The notes under the pieces are model-generated. The model ran no database searches. It saw only the letters and a program-made list of their open reading frames with translations, and was not told the origin of the DNA. Both the position numbers and the translations under genes were made by a program. A stretch of 64,000 bases of DNA from Flectobacillus rivi (GTDB lineage: Bacteria > Bacteroidota > Bacteroidia > Cytophagales > Spirosomataceae), in contig NZ_JASHIE010000001.1 of the NCBI RefSeq assembly GCF_030056655.1, forward strand, positions 595,610 through 659,609. Direction: 5' to 3'. Below are positions 44,855 to 53,519 of the stretch, one piece after another; position 1 is the first letter of the stretch; the number at the start of each line of letters is the position of its first letter.

Positions 44855-45490
44855 TTAGCTATCAAGATCTTTAAAGCTTTTGATATAATTATCAGTCATC
44901 TTAAATAACTCAATGTTATTGTAGGCAATGAATGTTATACCATTAGCTACTGCAGCATCAAAGTCATTAATGGAATCCCCAATTAAAGCAACGTCTTGTG
45001 GATTATAATTGAAATTTTGTAAAATATTTTTTACAAGTTCTGTTTTGGGAGTTGGTGAACCGTTTATTGTTTTAAAAAAATTAGCTAGACCAATTGCTTC
45101 GCAGATAGAGGTCAATTCTTTTCCATCTGACCCTGAAACAATATGCATTTGAAATTTATCCGATTTGTCTTTGATGAATTCTACACTGTCACTTATAAGC
45201 AAGCTTTTGTCTAATAGTAGGTCAAACATGATATTAGAAAATGAGCCTGCTAGTTGTAAAACCCGTTCTTCACTAACTACCTCACCTCTAATGACTTCAA
45301 AAAAATAACGAAACTTAACATAACGAGACAGTCCTCCATTGCTATTGTGAAACGCCATTAGCTTCTTGACTTGCTCTTTTGGATACTCTAAAAGAACCTC
45401 TTCAAAACCTCTACCTCGAATAGGCATGGAATCCATGATTACTCCATCAAAATCCCACAATAAAACTTTAAACTTTAAAATACTTTTCAT
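44855..45490 (-). CDS. HAD-IA-family phosphatase
   Basis: The 211-residue protein has motif I LLWDFDGVIMDSMP, motif II in HIVSGSDG, the lysine in PTPKTELVKNI and motif IV in ALIGDSINDFDAA, in the order of the phosphoglycolate phosphatase/beta-phosphoglucomutase group (C1 cap). It overlaps the start of the cytidylyltransferase gene's 3' end by 23 bp, so the two are coupled. A role like the phosphatase step in sialic acid or KDN synthesis is plausible, though KDN-9-P phosphatases are of another HAD subtype. Confidence 0.88.
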   Translation of the reverse strand: MKSILKFKVLLWDFDGVIMDSMPIRGRGFEEVLLEYPKEQVKKLMAFHNSNGGLSRYVKFRYFFEVIRGEVVSEERVLQLAGSFSNIMFDLLLDKSLLISDSVEFIKDKSDKFQMHIVSGSDGKELTSICEAIGLANFFKTINGSPTPKTELVKNILQNFNYNPQDVALIGDSINDFDAAVANGITFIAYNNIELFKMTDNYIKSFKDLDS

Positions 45491-46166
45491 AGATTATCTC
45501 CGCTAATTTAAAATCGTCTTCCCAATCAATATCAAATGATTTTATTTTATCTAAAACAAAAAAAGCCGGGTTCAAACCGATTCTATCACTATACTTGTAG
45601 TAGTTGGAAACACTGTTGATATAAAATGCATGATTTATTTCATATAGTGGTTTTAAGTCTTGAGTTCTTGGCCACTTAACCTGCGATCTATCATGATTAA
45701 TACACATTTTAGATTCTTCATCCCATAAAAATTGTTGTATTTTAGTTACACTAAATAAACTGTCAAATTCTTGAGATGCCAAAACATTCCAATATTGCTT
45801 CACTGCAAGCTCATAATCGTATTCTGTAACAAATGGTGCTGTAGCATGAACCCAAAAAATATGTTCAGAATTTATAATGCTTGGGATATAATTAATAAAT
45901 TCTTCAATATTAGTAGAAGATAAACACAAATGCTCAGGACGTTCAACAATTTTAATCTTTTGAGAATTGAAACTATCTGCTACTGAAATTGTATCTGGGT
46001 CATTTGTGGATACAATGATTTCATGTACGGATTCAACTTTGAGCAATTGTTCTAGTTTTATTTTTAAAATTCCGCCACTTATACCTGCAAAATCTCTTGT
46101 ATTTTTATTTATTACTCTCTCACTACCCTTTCTGGTAGGTAAAAAAAAGGATATCTTATTTTTCAT
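45468..46166 (-). CDS. CMP-acylneuraminate-type cytidylyltransferase
   Basis: The 232-residue protein starts at ATG 46,164-46,166 (MKNKISFFLPTRKGSERV). The nucleotide-binding motif is R-K-G-S-E-R-x-x-x-K-N (TRKGSERVINKN), matching the RGGSKGIPxKN loop of NeuA-like enzymes. WVHATAPFV is the equivalent of LxPTSPLR, and KSFDIDWEDDFKLAE is the typical C-terminus. It would activate a keto-acid sugar or relative with CTP. The gene overlaps the aldolase gene by 11 bp and the HAD-IA gene by 23 bp. No NeuB or NeuC is nearby, so the sugar may not be sialic acid. Confidence 0.88.
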   Translation of the reverse strand: MKNKISFFLPTRKGSERVINKNTRDFAGISGGILKIKLEQLLKVESVHEIIVSTNDPDTISVADSFNSQKIKIVERPEHLCLSSTNIEEFINYIPSIINSEHIFWVHATAPFVTEYDYELAVKQYWNVLASQEFDSLFSVTKIQQFLWDEESKMCINHDRSQVKWPRTQDLKPLYEINHAFYINSVSNYYKYSDRIGLNPAFFVLDKIKSFDIDWEDDFKLAEIIYEKYFKV

Positions 46167-47700
46167 AAATGTAAGAATATACAGAATCAAACTTCAACTT
46201 TTTGTACACGCTTGGAGTCAAAGAGGTTAGTGGAGATATATTATCGTTAAATAAGGAGAAAAGTGTTTCATTTTCCTCTGTTAAATCACGTTCTTTTTGA
46301 GAAAGCTGCACATCTTGGTAGCCATCATATCCTACTATAAAAACTTTGCTAGAATTAAGGAATATTGCCGTTTGAAGGGCTAATGCCGTATGTGAGTCCT
46401 TAAATTTATCCGTAAACTCAACACTGGGAAGCTCAAAGCATTTTTCTCTAACAGTGCTTGGTATATAAGTACCCATTTTGCGAGGGAAAGGAGGTAAAAC
46501 ACATATTCCTTCAAAATTACCAAAGTTATCAAAAACTTGTTCCATTCTATGTCCCTCATTTCCTACTAAACAGAATACCTGCTTATTGGGGATTGTGTTG
46601 TAGTGAGAAGCATTTTTAGAACTTGCATGAATTACTGTCATATTAGGATTACTTAGAATAAATTCCATAACCCCTTCGGCATGGTCCACAGCAGTTTTAC
46701 CACCACCTATAATTAATATCTCATCTATACTTTCTGTACTTTCAAAAATAGGTAGTCTTTCATTGTCCTCAACTTTTGCCTTTTGATTCTGAAGAGCCTG
46801 AATAATACTATTGAAAGAATAAAAACGTGTTGTTACCCAATCCATCACATCTTTTTGTGGCAGAGAGTTTGAACCAGATATCATATAAGGCAAATTAGTT
46901 CCCCATTCATACTTTTTTAGTAATGTATCAAAGGAATTGACAACAGTCCCAAGTGCATTAAAATCTACATCCAGCCCCTCCTTTGAATTAAGTGCTGTTA
47001 ACAATAGCTCGGTCTTTAAATTTCCTGCACCGCGTCCCATACCCCAGATTGTAGCATCAATGATATCTATTCCTTGAGATATTGCTGTTAGAGAGTTAAT
47101 TAGTGCTAGTTCAAGATTATTATGCCCATGAAAACCCAATTTACATTTTGTATTCTCTCTAACTAGATTCATTGTTTCAATTACATCCTCAGGATAAACA
47201 CCACCATATGAATCAACCATATAGAAATAGTCGGCTATTCCATCAACATTTTTCAATTCTTTTATAAAATCTCCATATTGTTTCCATTTCGACATATACA
47301 TCACATTAAATCCTACTTCAAACCCTAACTTTTTCACTCCCTCAGCCAATACTAAGGCTCTTCCTAAATATTCAGGATCAATGGCAATTCTAACCATATC
47401 CACTAATCCAACTATTGGCCCAAGTAAATCTTTAATATGCTCTACTCTAATATCCTTTTCATTAAGAATAATTACGATTTTTTTTAGGGATCTCTTTCTT
47501 ATGTCCTCAAGCTCATAAATAGGACAGTAAAAGTACTTACCTAAATAACCTTTCATTGGAATACTACGATAACCTACTTCTAAATAGTCAATAGGTAGAT
47601 TATTCGTAGATTCAAGATATTGATTAACAAGAGATTTATCAAAATCCCAATTGGTATAATATCCACCATCTCTTAAAGTACAATCAAGAATTTTTGCCAT
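46156..47700 (-). CDS. Pyruvate-aldolase-like domain fused to a DUF115/Maf-like domain
   Basis: The protein is 514 residues. Residues 1-270 form a DRE-TIM aldolase: LDCTLRDGG (Asp11 metal ligand), GFHGHNNLEL (His191, His193), and IIDATIWGMGRGAGNLKTE, very similar in layout to 4-hydroxy-2-oxovalerate aldolases of the DmpG/BphI type. Those enzymes join pyruvate and an aldehyde with a divalent metal. Residues about 325-470 (EILIIGGGKTAVDHAEGV to SSKVFIVGYDGYQD) resemble the MptE/Maf-type DUF115 fold of motility accessory factors, which transfer nonulosonic acids. The fusion is uncommon. It is the first gene of the downstream block after Wzc (39-bp gap). Confidence 0.8.
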   Translation of the reverse strand: MAKILDCTLRDGGYYTNWDFDKSLVNQYLESTNNLPIDYLEVGYRSIPMKGYLGKYFYCPIYELEDIRKRSLKKIVIILNEKDIRVEHIKDLLGPIVGLVDMVRIAIDPEYLGRALVLAEGVKKLGFEVGFNVMYMSKWKQYGDFIKELKNVDGIADYFYMVDSYGGVYPEDVIETMNLVRENTKCKLGFHGHNNLELALINSLTAISQGIDIIDATIWGMGRGAGNLKTELLLTALNSKEGLDVDFNALGTVVNSFDTLLKKYEWGTNLPYMISGSNSLPQKDVMDWVTTRFYSFNSIIQALQNQKAKVEDNERLPIFESTESIDEILIIGGGKTAVDHAEGVMEFILSNPNMTVIHASSKNASHYNTIPNKQVFCLVGNEGHRMEQVFDNFGNFEGICVLPPFPRKMGTYIPSTVREKCFELPSVEFTDKFKDSHTALALQTAIFLNSSKVFIVGYDGYQDVQLSQKERDLTEENETLFSLFNDNISPLTSLTPSVYKKLKFDSVYSYIYEK

Positions 47701-47739
47701 TTCTTATAATGTTAATAGGATTATTGGAATAATTGAGTT

Positions 47740-50091
47740 CTAATTGTTAGATGCATCATTGGCATAATCTCCATAGCCGTAACCATAGCCGTAACCATAA
47801 CCATAACCGTAGCCGTAATATCCACCTGATTTAAAGTTAACTCCATTAAAAATAATATTCAATGATCTAATCTTCCCCTGCTTTTCTAAATCATTAACTA
47901 TATTGAGCTGGCCTTTAAACGTATAATTCTGCCTAACAACGTAAATTGCTAAATCTGCATTCTCACCAATTACGATTGAATCGGTTACTAATCCAATGGG
48001 GGGAGTATCTAAAATAACATAATCAAAGGTTTCTTTCAGATATACGATTAAGTCTTTGAATTTCTGCATCGACAATAATTCAACAGGATTTGGCGGTATT
48101 GGTCCACTGCTTATGACAAACAAATTTGGATCAATATTGGTCATTTTAATAATATCTTCCCTAGACTTTGAACCAATTAGGTAGTTAGTGATACCTGAAT
48201 CTCGATTAATTCCTAAATACTCAGATACTTTAGGTTTTCTTAAATCTAACTCTAAAATCACAACTTTTTTGTTTAGAATCGCCAGACTTGACGCTAAATT
48301 TAGGCTAATAAAACTTTTTCCCTCCCCAGAAGCAGAAGACGTAAATAAAATTACCTTATGCTGATTAGCTCCTCCACCCAAAAATTGTAGATTAGTACGA
48401 AGCATTCTGAACTGTTCAGAAATTATACTTTTTCCTTTCATATCTATCAGTGGAGACAATGATTCTTTAGGCTTTTGACCTATCTCTCCGAGCACTGGAA
48501 CCTTGGTTAATTCCTCAATTTCCATTCTTGACATTACCTTGTTGTTTAATAAAAACAATAGATTTATAAGACCTATTGGAAGGCCAAATGCCAATAGTAA
48601 TGATATTGTATATACAATACTTTTCTTAGGTTTTATGGGAGTTGTAGATACATATGGTTGATCAACTAATCGGCTATCAGACACAGTGGAAGCATAAGAA
48701 ATAGCAGTTTCTTCTCTTTTTTGCAGAAGTAATAGATACAAGCTTTCTTTAATCACCTGTTGTCTTTTTATACCTACAAATTCTCTTTCTTTGTGTGGAA
48801 TCTTTTTAATTGCACTCTCAATTTGCGTATTGATTGAAGATAGACTTCTTTTGGTAGCAATTATATTCCTCTTCTGATTTTGAATATTTTCTTTTAAAGC
48901 CTGTTTGGTGTGTGCTATTTGAGTTAAAATTGTCTCTTGTAAAGGGTTACTAGCATGCATTGTTTTTGCATATTTTTCTCTTTGTAATTCTAACTCTGAA
49001 AGTTTAGTTACTAGACCAATTAATACAGGGTCTGTATTAATGAACGTTGCTGGGGCAATAGTATTTGAGCTGTTATTTACATAATATTCCAGATTGTCTA
49101 GTACTTTTAACTGGATATCGACCTCGTTCATTTTAGTATCATTTTCTTTCACCTTTTCCAGGAATAAGTTGGCTTCAGCACTCAAATCAGTGATTCCTTT
49201 TTCACTTTTATAGTTTTCTACATCCTTTTCAACATTGACAAGTTCACCAGTAATTAACTTAAGCCTATCCTCTATAAATCTCAAAGTAGTTGCAGCCTCT
49301 TTATTCTTGTCTTCTAGGGAAGTTGCAACATAAGCATCTATGAGTTTTTTTAGTATTAATTTGCCCTTTTGAGGAGAGGTTTCTTCCAAAGATAAGCTTA
49401 AAACTGTACTTTTGGGGTTTGATTGACTTATTTTTAACAAGCCAAGATATCTATCGACTATGGTTTCTTTTCTATAAAAAGCCACCTTGGTAGGTTCTTG
49501 ACCTTTTACATAAAATCTTGAATTAAAAAAAACCCTAAATTGACCAAAATTAGTCTTTATTGGTTGACTAAATAGAAAAGTTCCTTTTATCGAATTAGAC
49601 TTATTTTCTATCCTTAAATGCTGATTATCTAGAACTTCAATTATTAACGGGTCCAAGAACGCATCTTCAGTAAGTCGTTCTGCTTGTATCCAAATTGGAG
49701 AATTTCCAAACAATTCCTCATCCCTTTTGTACTTTAGATCTCTGTAATACCCTGTTGTTAAATTTAGATCCTCAACAACCTTTTCCATTAAGGTTCTAGA
49801 TTTTAATACCTCTATCTCATTTTCAACAATCTTATTTCCACCAAAAGAAGATGCCAAATCTTTTAAAACATCATTCCCAGCTCCAAGCCCTTTTTTTTCG
49901 TCTTTGATAAGTATCACAGAGGACACCTCGAAAACAGGTCTAACATACCACAAGTATGCAAGTGTACCTAATCCAATCAAGAGGAAGCTAAATAAGAATA
50001 AGTACCAATAGTGAATATATTTCCCTAAAATCTTTCTTACATCTATATTTTCTTCTGTTTCTAATTCTTTAATATTAAATGAGTTTGACAT
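47740..50091 (-). CDS. wzc: Wzc-like polysaccharide co-polymerase and tyrosine autokinase
   Basis: The 783-residue inner-membrane protein has a first membrane segment at about residues 28-50, a periplasmic Wzz region with coiled coils (about 275-480), and a second segment near 500-530. The cytosolic BY-kinase has Walker A SSASGEGKS (585-593), Walker A' LELDLRKP and Walker B YVILDTPP. The C-terminal tail has ten tyrosines at 758-776, with seven alternating Gly-Tyr pairs. It controls chain length and is expected to be dephosphorylated by the CpsB-like phosphatase at 20,490. It follows the Wza gene by 34 bp. Confidence 0.95.
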   Translation of the reverse strand: MSNSFNIKELETEENIDVRKILGKYIHYWYLFLFSFLLIGLGTLAYLWYVRPVFEVSSVILIKDEKKGLGAGNDVLKDLASSFGGNKIVENEIEVLKSRTLMEKVVEDLNLTTGYYRDLKYKRDEELFGNSPIWIQAERLTEDAFLDPLIIEVLDNQHLRIENKSNSIKGTFLFSQPIKTNFGQFRVFFNSRFYVKGQEPTKVAFYRKETIVDRYLGLLKISQSNPKSTVLSLSLEETSPQKGKLILKKLIDAYVATSLEDKNKEAATTLRFIEDRLKLITGELVNVEKDVENYKSEKGITDLSAEANLFLEKVKENDTKMNEVDIQLKVLDNLEYYVNNSSNTIAPATFINTDPVLIGLVTKLSELELQREKYAKTMHASNPLQETILTQIAHTKQALKENIQNQKRNIIATKRSLSSINTQIESAIKKIPHKEREFVGIKRQQVIKESLYLLLLQKREETAISYASTVSDSRLVDQPYVSTTPIKPKKSIVYTISLLLAFGLPIGLINLLFLLNNKVMSRMEIEELTKVPVLGEIGQKPKESLSPLIDMKGKSIISEQFRMLRTNLQFLGGGANQHKVILFTSSASGEGKSFISLNLASSLAILNKKVVILELDLRKPKVSEYLGINRDSGITNYLIGSKSREDIIKMTNIDPNLFVISSGPIPPNPVELLSMQKFKDLIVYLKETFDYVILDTPPIGLVTDSIVIGENADLAIYVVRQNYTFKGQLNIVNDLEKQGKIRSLNIIFNGVNFKSGGYYGYGYGYGYGYGYGYGDYANDASNN

Positions 50092-50125
50092 AATTATAAT
50101 TGTTAATCCAAGTTGTAAAATGAAT

Positions 50126-50941
50126 CTAATTTCTTAAGTTCAAGATTAGAATACCTAATGCAGAAACTATTCCTGTAAATATGGGAACTAGCTGATAATT
50201 TTGATCAGTGGAAGTTGCCTTTGTTTTCAATGGTTCGATATAGATTACATCATTTTGTTCAATATAGTAGTATGGGGAAGAAAGTATTTCTCTAGAAGTT
50301 AAATCTATTCTAACAAGTTCTTTTTGTCCTTTAACCTTTTCCCTAATTAAAAGAATATTATCTCGTTTTCCGAAAATGGTTAAATCTCCTGCCATTCCTA
50401 AAGCTTCAGGAATAGTCAATCTCTCTTCTAAAAGGTTAAAAACACCTGGACGATTCACTTCTCCTAATACTGAGAATTTATGATTCAGAATTCTAACATT
50501 CACAGTTGGCTCCTTCAAAAACATTTCAAGTCGTCGTTCAATTGTATCAGCTGCTACCTGTAGGGTCTTATCCTTCAAATAGACTTTACCAATTAAAGGC
50601 ATAGCTACAAACCCCAAAGAATCTACATAGTATCCAATTGGTTGATTTCTCCCAACACCCGCTGAGACAGAGTAGTTCATTACCGTCAAATTATTAATAT
50701 TAGGTGTGTTAAAGATAACATTCGATTCTTCACTTAAACTACTCACCATAACCGCTAAAATATCTTTAGGTTGAATTGTCTTGATAGATGGGGCAGAACC
50801 TTTCAATGAAATATATCTTGTTGTATCCCCCTGAAAATACACAATCTGTTTAGTCTGGACACAAGATGTCAAAGTAGAAATAATACCAAATATCACTAAA
50901 AGGTAAATCGTTAATAAGCGTTTAAATGAATTTGTCTTCAT
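50126..50941 (-). CDS. wza: Wza-like outer-membrane polysaccharide export lipoprotein
   Basis: The 271-residue protein has a lipoprotein signal ending in TLTSC (cysteine 27). The Poly_export domain (IQPKDILAVMVSSL to ILNHKFSVLGEVNRPGVF) is followed by an SLBB segment (RLTIPEALGMAGDLTIFGKRDNILLIRE). A C-terminal hydrophobic helix (VPIFTGIVSALGILILNL) should line the outer-membrane pore. It is shorter than E. coli Wza, as usual in Bacteroidota. It lies between the Wzi-like and Wzc genes in one operon. Confidence 0.93.
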   Translation of the reverse strand: MKTNSFKRLLTIYLLVIFGIISTLTSCVQTKQIVYFQGDTTRYISLKGSAPSIKTIQPKDILAVMVSSLSEESNVIFNTPNINNLTVMNYSVSAGVGRNQPIGYYVDSLGFVAMPLIGKVYLKDKTLQVAADTIERRLEMFLKEPTVNVRILNHKFSVLGEVNRPGVFNLLEERLTIPEALGMAGDLTIFGKRDNILLIREKVKGQKELVRIDLTSREILSSPYYYIEQNDVIYIEPLKTKATSTDQNYQLVPIFTGIVSALGILILNLRN

Positions 50942-50983
50942 TAGCTTGGATCAATAATTAATTGGTGAAATAAATAGCAAAGA

Positions 50984-52639
50984 TTAAATACCGATATTCA
51001 ATGCCATACTAAATATGTTTTCTTTGTAGTTCAAACTTGGAAAATCGTCTGACTGGTGTTGTCTGCTTTTGTATGACATTCTTAAGAATATATCATGAAT
51101 AATTTCGTACGAAGTTTCTACACTCCATTCACCGTACCGTTTGACCTTACCCCAGAGAAAAGGAGTAGCTCTTTCGTATTGTTGCATATACCCTGTTCCT
51201 TTGTCTCCTTTTTGTACATATTGATAAGTGGTTTTCAAATGCCAACCTCTTCTAATGCGCCAAAGTGCACTCATATATACTTGACTGGCATTTGTCCCTA
51301 ACCAATGTCCCAAATTATAACTACTATTGGTATAGGTTTGTACATTAAAAAAGTTTTCGTACGCAAATGGTCTAATTTTAGAATATTCCATCGTTAATGA
51401 GATATTTCTAAAAGGGAAATCTGCCACACTCATACCTACTTGGTAGGCTGTTTGGTTACGTGTATTTGCTGAGTCTCCAGCGATTCCACCCAAGCGAATT
51501 TCATCTATAAAAAAGCTTCCGTACAAATGCGTTTTCTTCAAATGATTTCTAGAACTTACTTGAAAAAACAATTGAGAGTTAGAGGTTGTGTTGTTTTTAT
51601 TCCCTCCCAAGTAATGATCTATACCAACGTAAGTTATAAGAGGAACAAAAAATACAGGGTTAAAATGACTATTACTGTAAATAACCGATTCGCCTGCCGT
51701 AATATACAAACCCTTGATAGGTCTAAATGTAAGCGCGTGCATAGCCAAGTATTTAGGACGAAACTCATAATCATTCATTCCTTTTACCGAAGTAGGTCGG
51801 ATTGTAGTAGAATCTACCACATCAGAATTCAACCATCCATGTACATAACTTAAACTTAGCCATTTAACGGGTGCCAGCTCTAACCTAAAGTTTGGGTATG
51901 AAGGTGCTTTTTCGGACATAATTACTTTACCACCTTCGCCATATCCCAGTACCACAGGTGTTTTACCCATAGAGGCATGCCCCCATTTCCACTGAGCTGT
52001 CACTTGGGCATTCAAAACATTGTATTTATAAGTTCTGTTGTCCCAACGTATTCCAACACGTCCTTGCTCTGGGCTAAAATCTTTTTTATAATCTAAAGAA
52101 TCTAATGGACCGCTAAGAACATAATCTCTAAAATCTACAGAAAAACCTATTGATTTACCAATGTAGCCGTAAGCCCAAATACCTTTATAGAAATTGGTAG
52201 TAGAATATCTATTAGAACTTTCTGTTTCGTAGCCAATAATTGGTTGCACGTTCATGGTAAAATTCTCATCCTGAAACGCTGCATATCTAAAGCGGTCTCC
52301 AATCTTGGACTTTAAAATACTTTTATATTCTCCTTCGAAACCAGATTTAGGATCCTTGCGCCACCATAAGGTATATTCTTTCAGATAAAAAGCTAACTCT
52401 TCTCTTTCTAAGGGAGTTAAAGCTGTGATATTTTTAGATAATTCGTCGAGCTTTTTATAGATATAATCTTTGGATAGTGGCAACGAAACATCATTTAACT
52501 CAATCACTCCTTTTTGTGCCAAACGGCTAAGGTATGGGTAAACGGTATGGTAGGTAGGCTCATAAACCACTTGTGCGTGGGTATTCCATGTGAGGGTTAA
52601 GCATAACAAAATGCCTAGAGCTTTTTTGTACCACTGCAT
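50984..52639 (-). CDS. Wzi-like capsule assembly outer-membrane protein
   Basis: The 551-residue protein has a signal peptide MQWYKKALGILLCLTLTWNTHAQ in two hydrophobic steps. A helical N-terminal region (about 30-100) precedes a beta-barrel with repeated aromatic strands and HGWLNSDV-, GGNKNNTTSN- and RRGWHLKTTYQY-like turns, matching the Capsule assembly protein Wzi family. Wzi-like barrels bind nascent polysaccharide at the surface. It is the first gene of the export operon, with a long upstream region that may contain its promoter. Confidence 0.9.
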   Translation of the reverse strand: MQWYKKALGILLCLTLTWNTHAQVVYEPTYHTVYPYLSRLAQKGVIELNDVSLPLSKDYIYKKLDELSKNITALTPLEREELAFYLKEYTLWWRKDPKSGFEGEYKSILKSKIGDRFRYAAFQDENFTMNVQPIIGYETESSNRYSTTNFYKGIWAYGYIGKSIGFSVDFRDYVLSGPLDSLDYKKDFSPEQGRVGIRWDNRTYKYNVLNAQVTAQWKWGHASMGKTPVVLGYGEGGKVIMSEKAPSYPNFRLELAPVKWLSLSYVHGWLNSDVVDSTTIRPTSVKGMNDYEFRPKYLAMHALTFRPIKGLYITAGESVIYSNSHFNPVFFVPLITYVGIDHYLGGNKNNTTSNSQLFFQVSSRNHLKKTHLYGSFFIDEIRLGGIAGDSANTRNQTAYQVGMSVADFPFRNISLTMEYSKIRPFAYENFFNVQTYTNSSYNLGHWLGTNASQVYMSALWRIRRGWHLKTTYQYVQKGDKGTGYMQQYERATPFLWGKVKRYGEWSVETSYEIIHDIFLRMSYKSRQHQSDDFPSLNYKENIFSMALNIGI

Positions 52640-52706
52640 ACGTTTATTAGAGCTTTTTTATGTTAATGAATTTATGGATAGATTATATGACTTATATTAC
52701 ATTACT

Positions 52707-52720
52707 CAAACGAACGTTTG
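52707..52720. promoter_or_regulatory. Palindrome CAAACG-AA-CGTTTG, candidate operator of the capsule export operon
   Basis: Six-bp arms with a two-base centre lie 68 bp upstream of the Wzi-like start codon. The core repeats that at 5,751-5,766, and right-flank similarity (AAGCCATAAA versus AGCCCATAAA) makes chance less likely. It would lie in the 5' leader if the TATCTTTG box at 52,839 is used. Confidence 0.45.
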
Positions 52721-52838
52721 TTAAGAAGCCATAAAGTATTCGAAAGTAACCTTATAATACTTTTTGAGATTCAGGATTAAATATTGTTTTGAATAAATTT
52801 AATTTTGCAATTTGTGGAAAGGAGATGTAATTTACCCT

Positions 52839-52846
52839 CAAAGATA
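52839..52846 (-). promoter_or_regulatory. Candidate -7 box of the capsule export operon
   Basis: TATCTTTG on the minus strand is an exact TAnnTTTG box, predicting a leader of about 190 nt before the Wzi-like gene. No TTG lies at the standard -33 distance. The call is weak. Confidence 0.3.
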
Positions 52847-53437
52847 CCTTGCTTTTAGGGATTTATTAATTAATCTTAGTTTAAGAAGCCAATCACTTCG
52901 ATTTTTTCGGTTGTATTGTGATTAAATATTGTGCAATATTCTTGAAATAATTCAAAAAACCTAATTTTGCCTTATTAACAATATTCTATTGTATGGCTGA
53001 TTATATTCAAAATAAAACATCATCAAATCAATAGATTGCTAATGCTTTATTTTGTTTTTCTTTAATCAAATTTAAGAATACACTTTTAATTTTCAACTAC
53101 AACTCCTACGCATATTTATTAAACGGCAATACATTATCTACAAAAGTCTAAATAGTATTGGTAAAGTGCAAAAACGAATATTTTATATTTATTTTCTTAC
53201 ACTATGCTATTGAGTATTGACGTTATCAACTAAAAAAAATTTAATACCTAAGCTATTTAGAGGTACTTAGAATAAAAAAATATAGATGATTTATGGCCAT
53301 CCAACTCTTTGGTTTTCTTAAAACTCTTTGCGATTTATCAAACGAAAGTACACATAAAAAGTCATACCTTTGTTAGATTATTGAGCAAATAACAGGATAA
53401 GTGATTCAACGGTAATGTAGAAGACAAGCCATATTAT

Positions 53438-53467
53438 CTGCTTTATTAATGTTTGTGATTATATTTG
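53438..53467 (+). promoter_or_regulatory. Predicted promoter of the first DUF6089-like gene
   Basis: CTG (53,438-53,440, one mismatch to TTG), 19 bases, then TATATTTG (53,460-53,467), an exact TAnnTTTG box. The predicted leader to the ATG at 53,520 is about 46 nt, the same length as for both susC genes. Confidence 0.5.
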
Positions 53468-53519
53468 AATTCATTTTGGTCGTATAGGCTCTTGCTTTTT
53501 TTTGAAGACTTTATCATTT

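Larger units (their letters stand above)
52640..53437. other. Long divergent intergenic region of the capsule export operon
   Basis: About 800 bp lie between the divergent Wzi-like and DUF6089-like genes, with no plausible ORF. The stretch contains the palindrome at 52,707-52,720 and a TATCTTTG box on the minus strand (52,839-52,846). The middle part is AT-rich and otherwise featureless. Its length suggests extensive regulation of the export operon. Confidence 0.45.
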
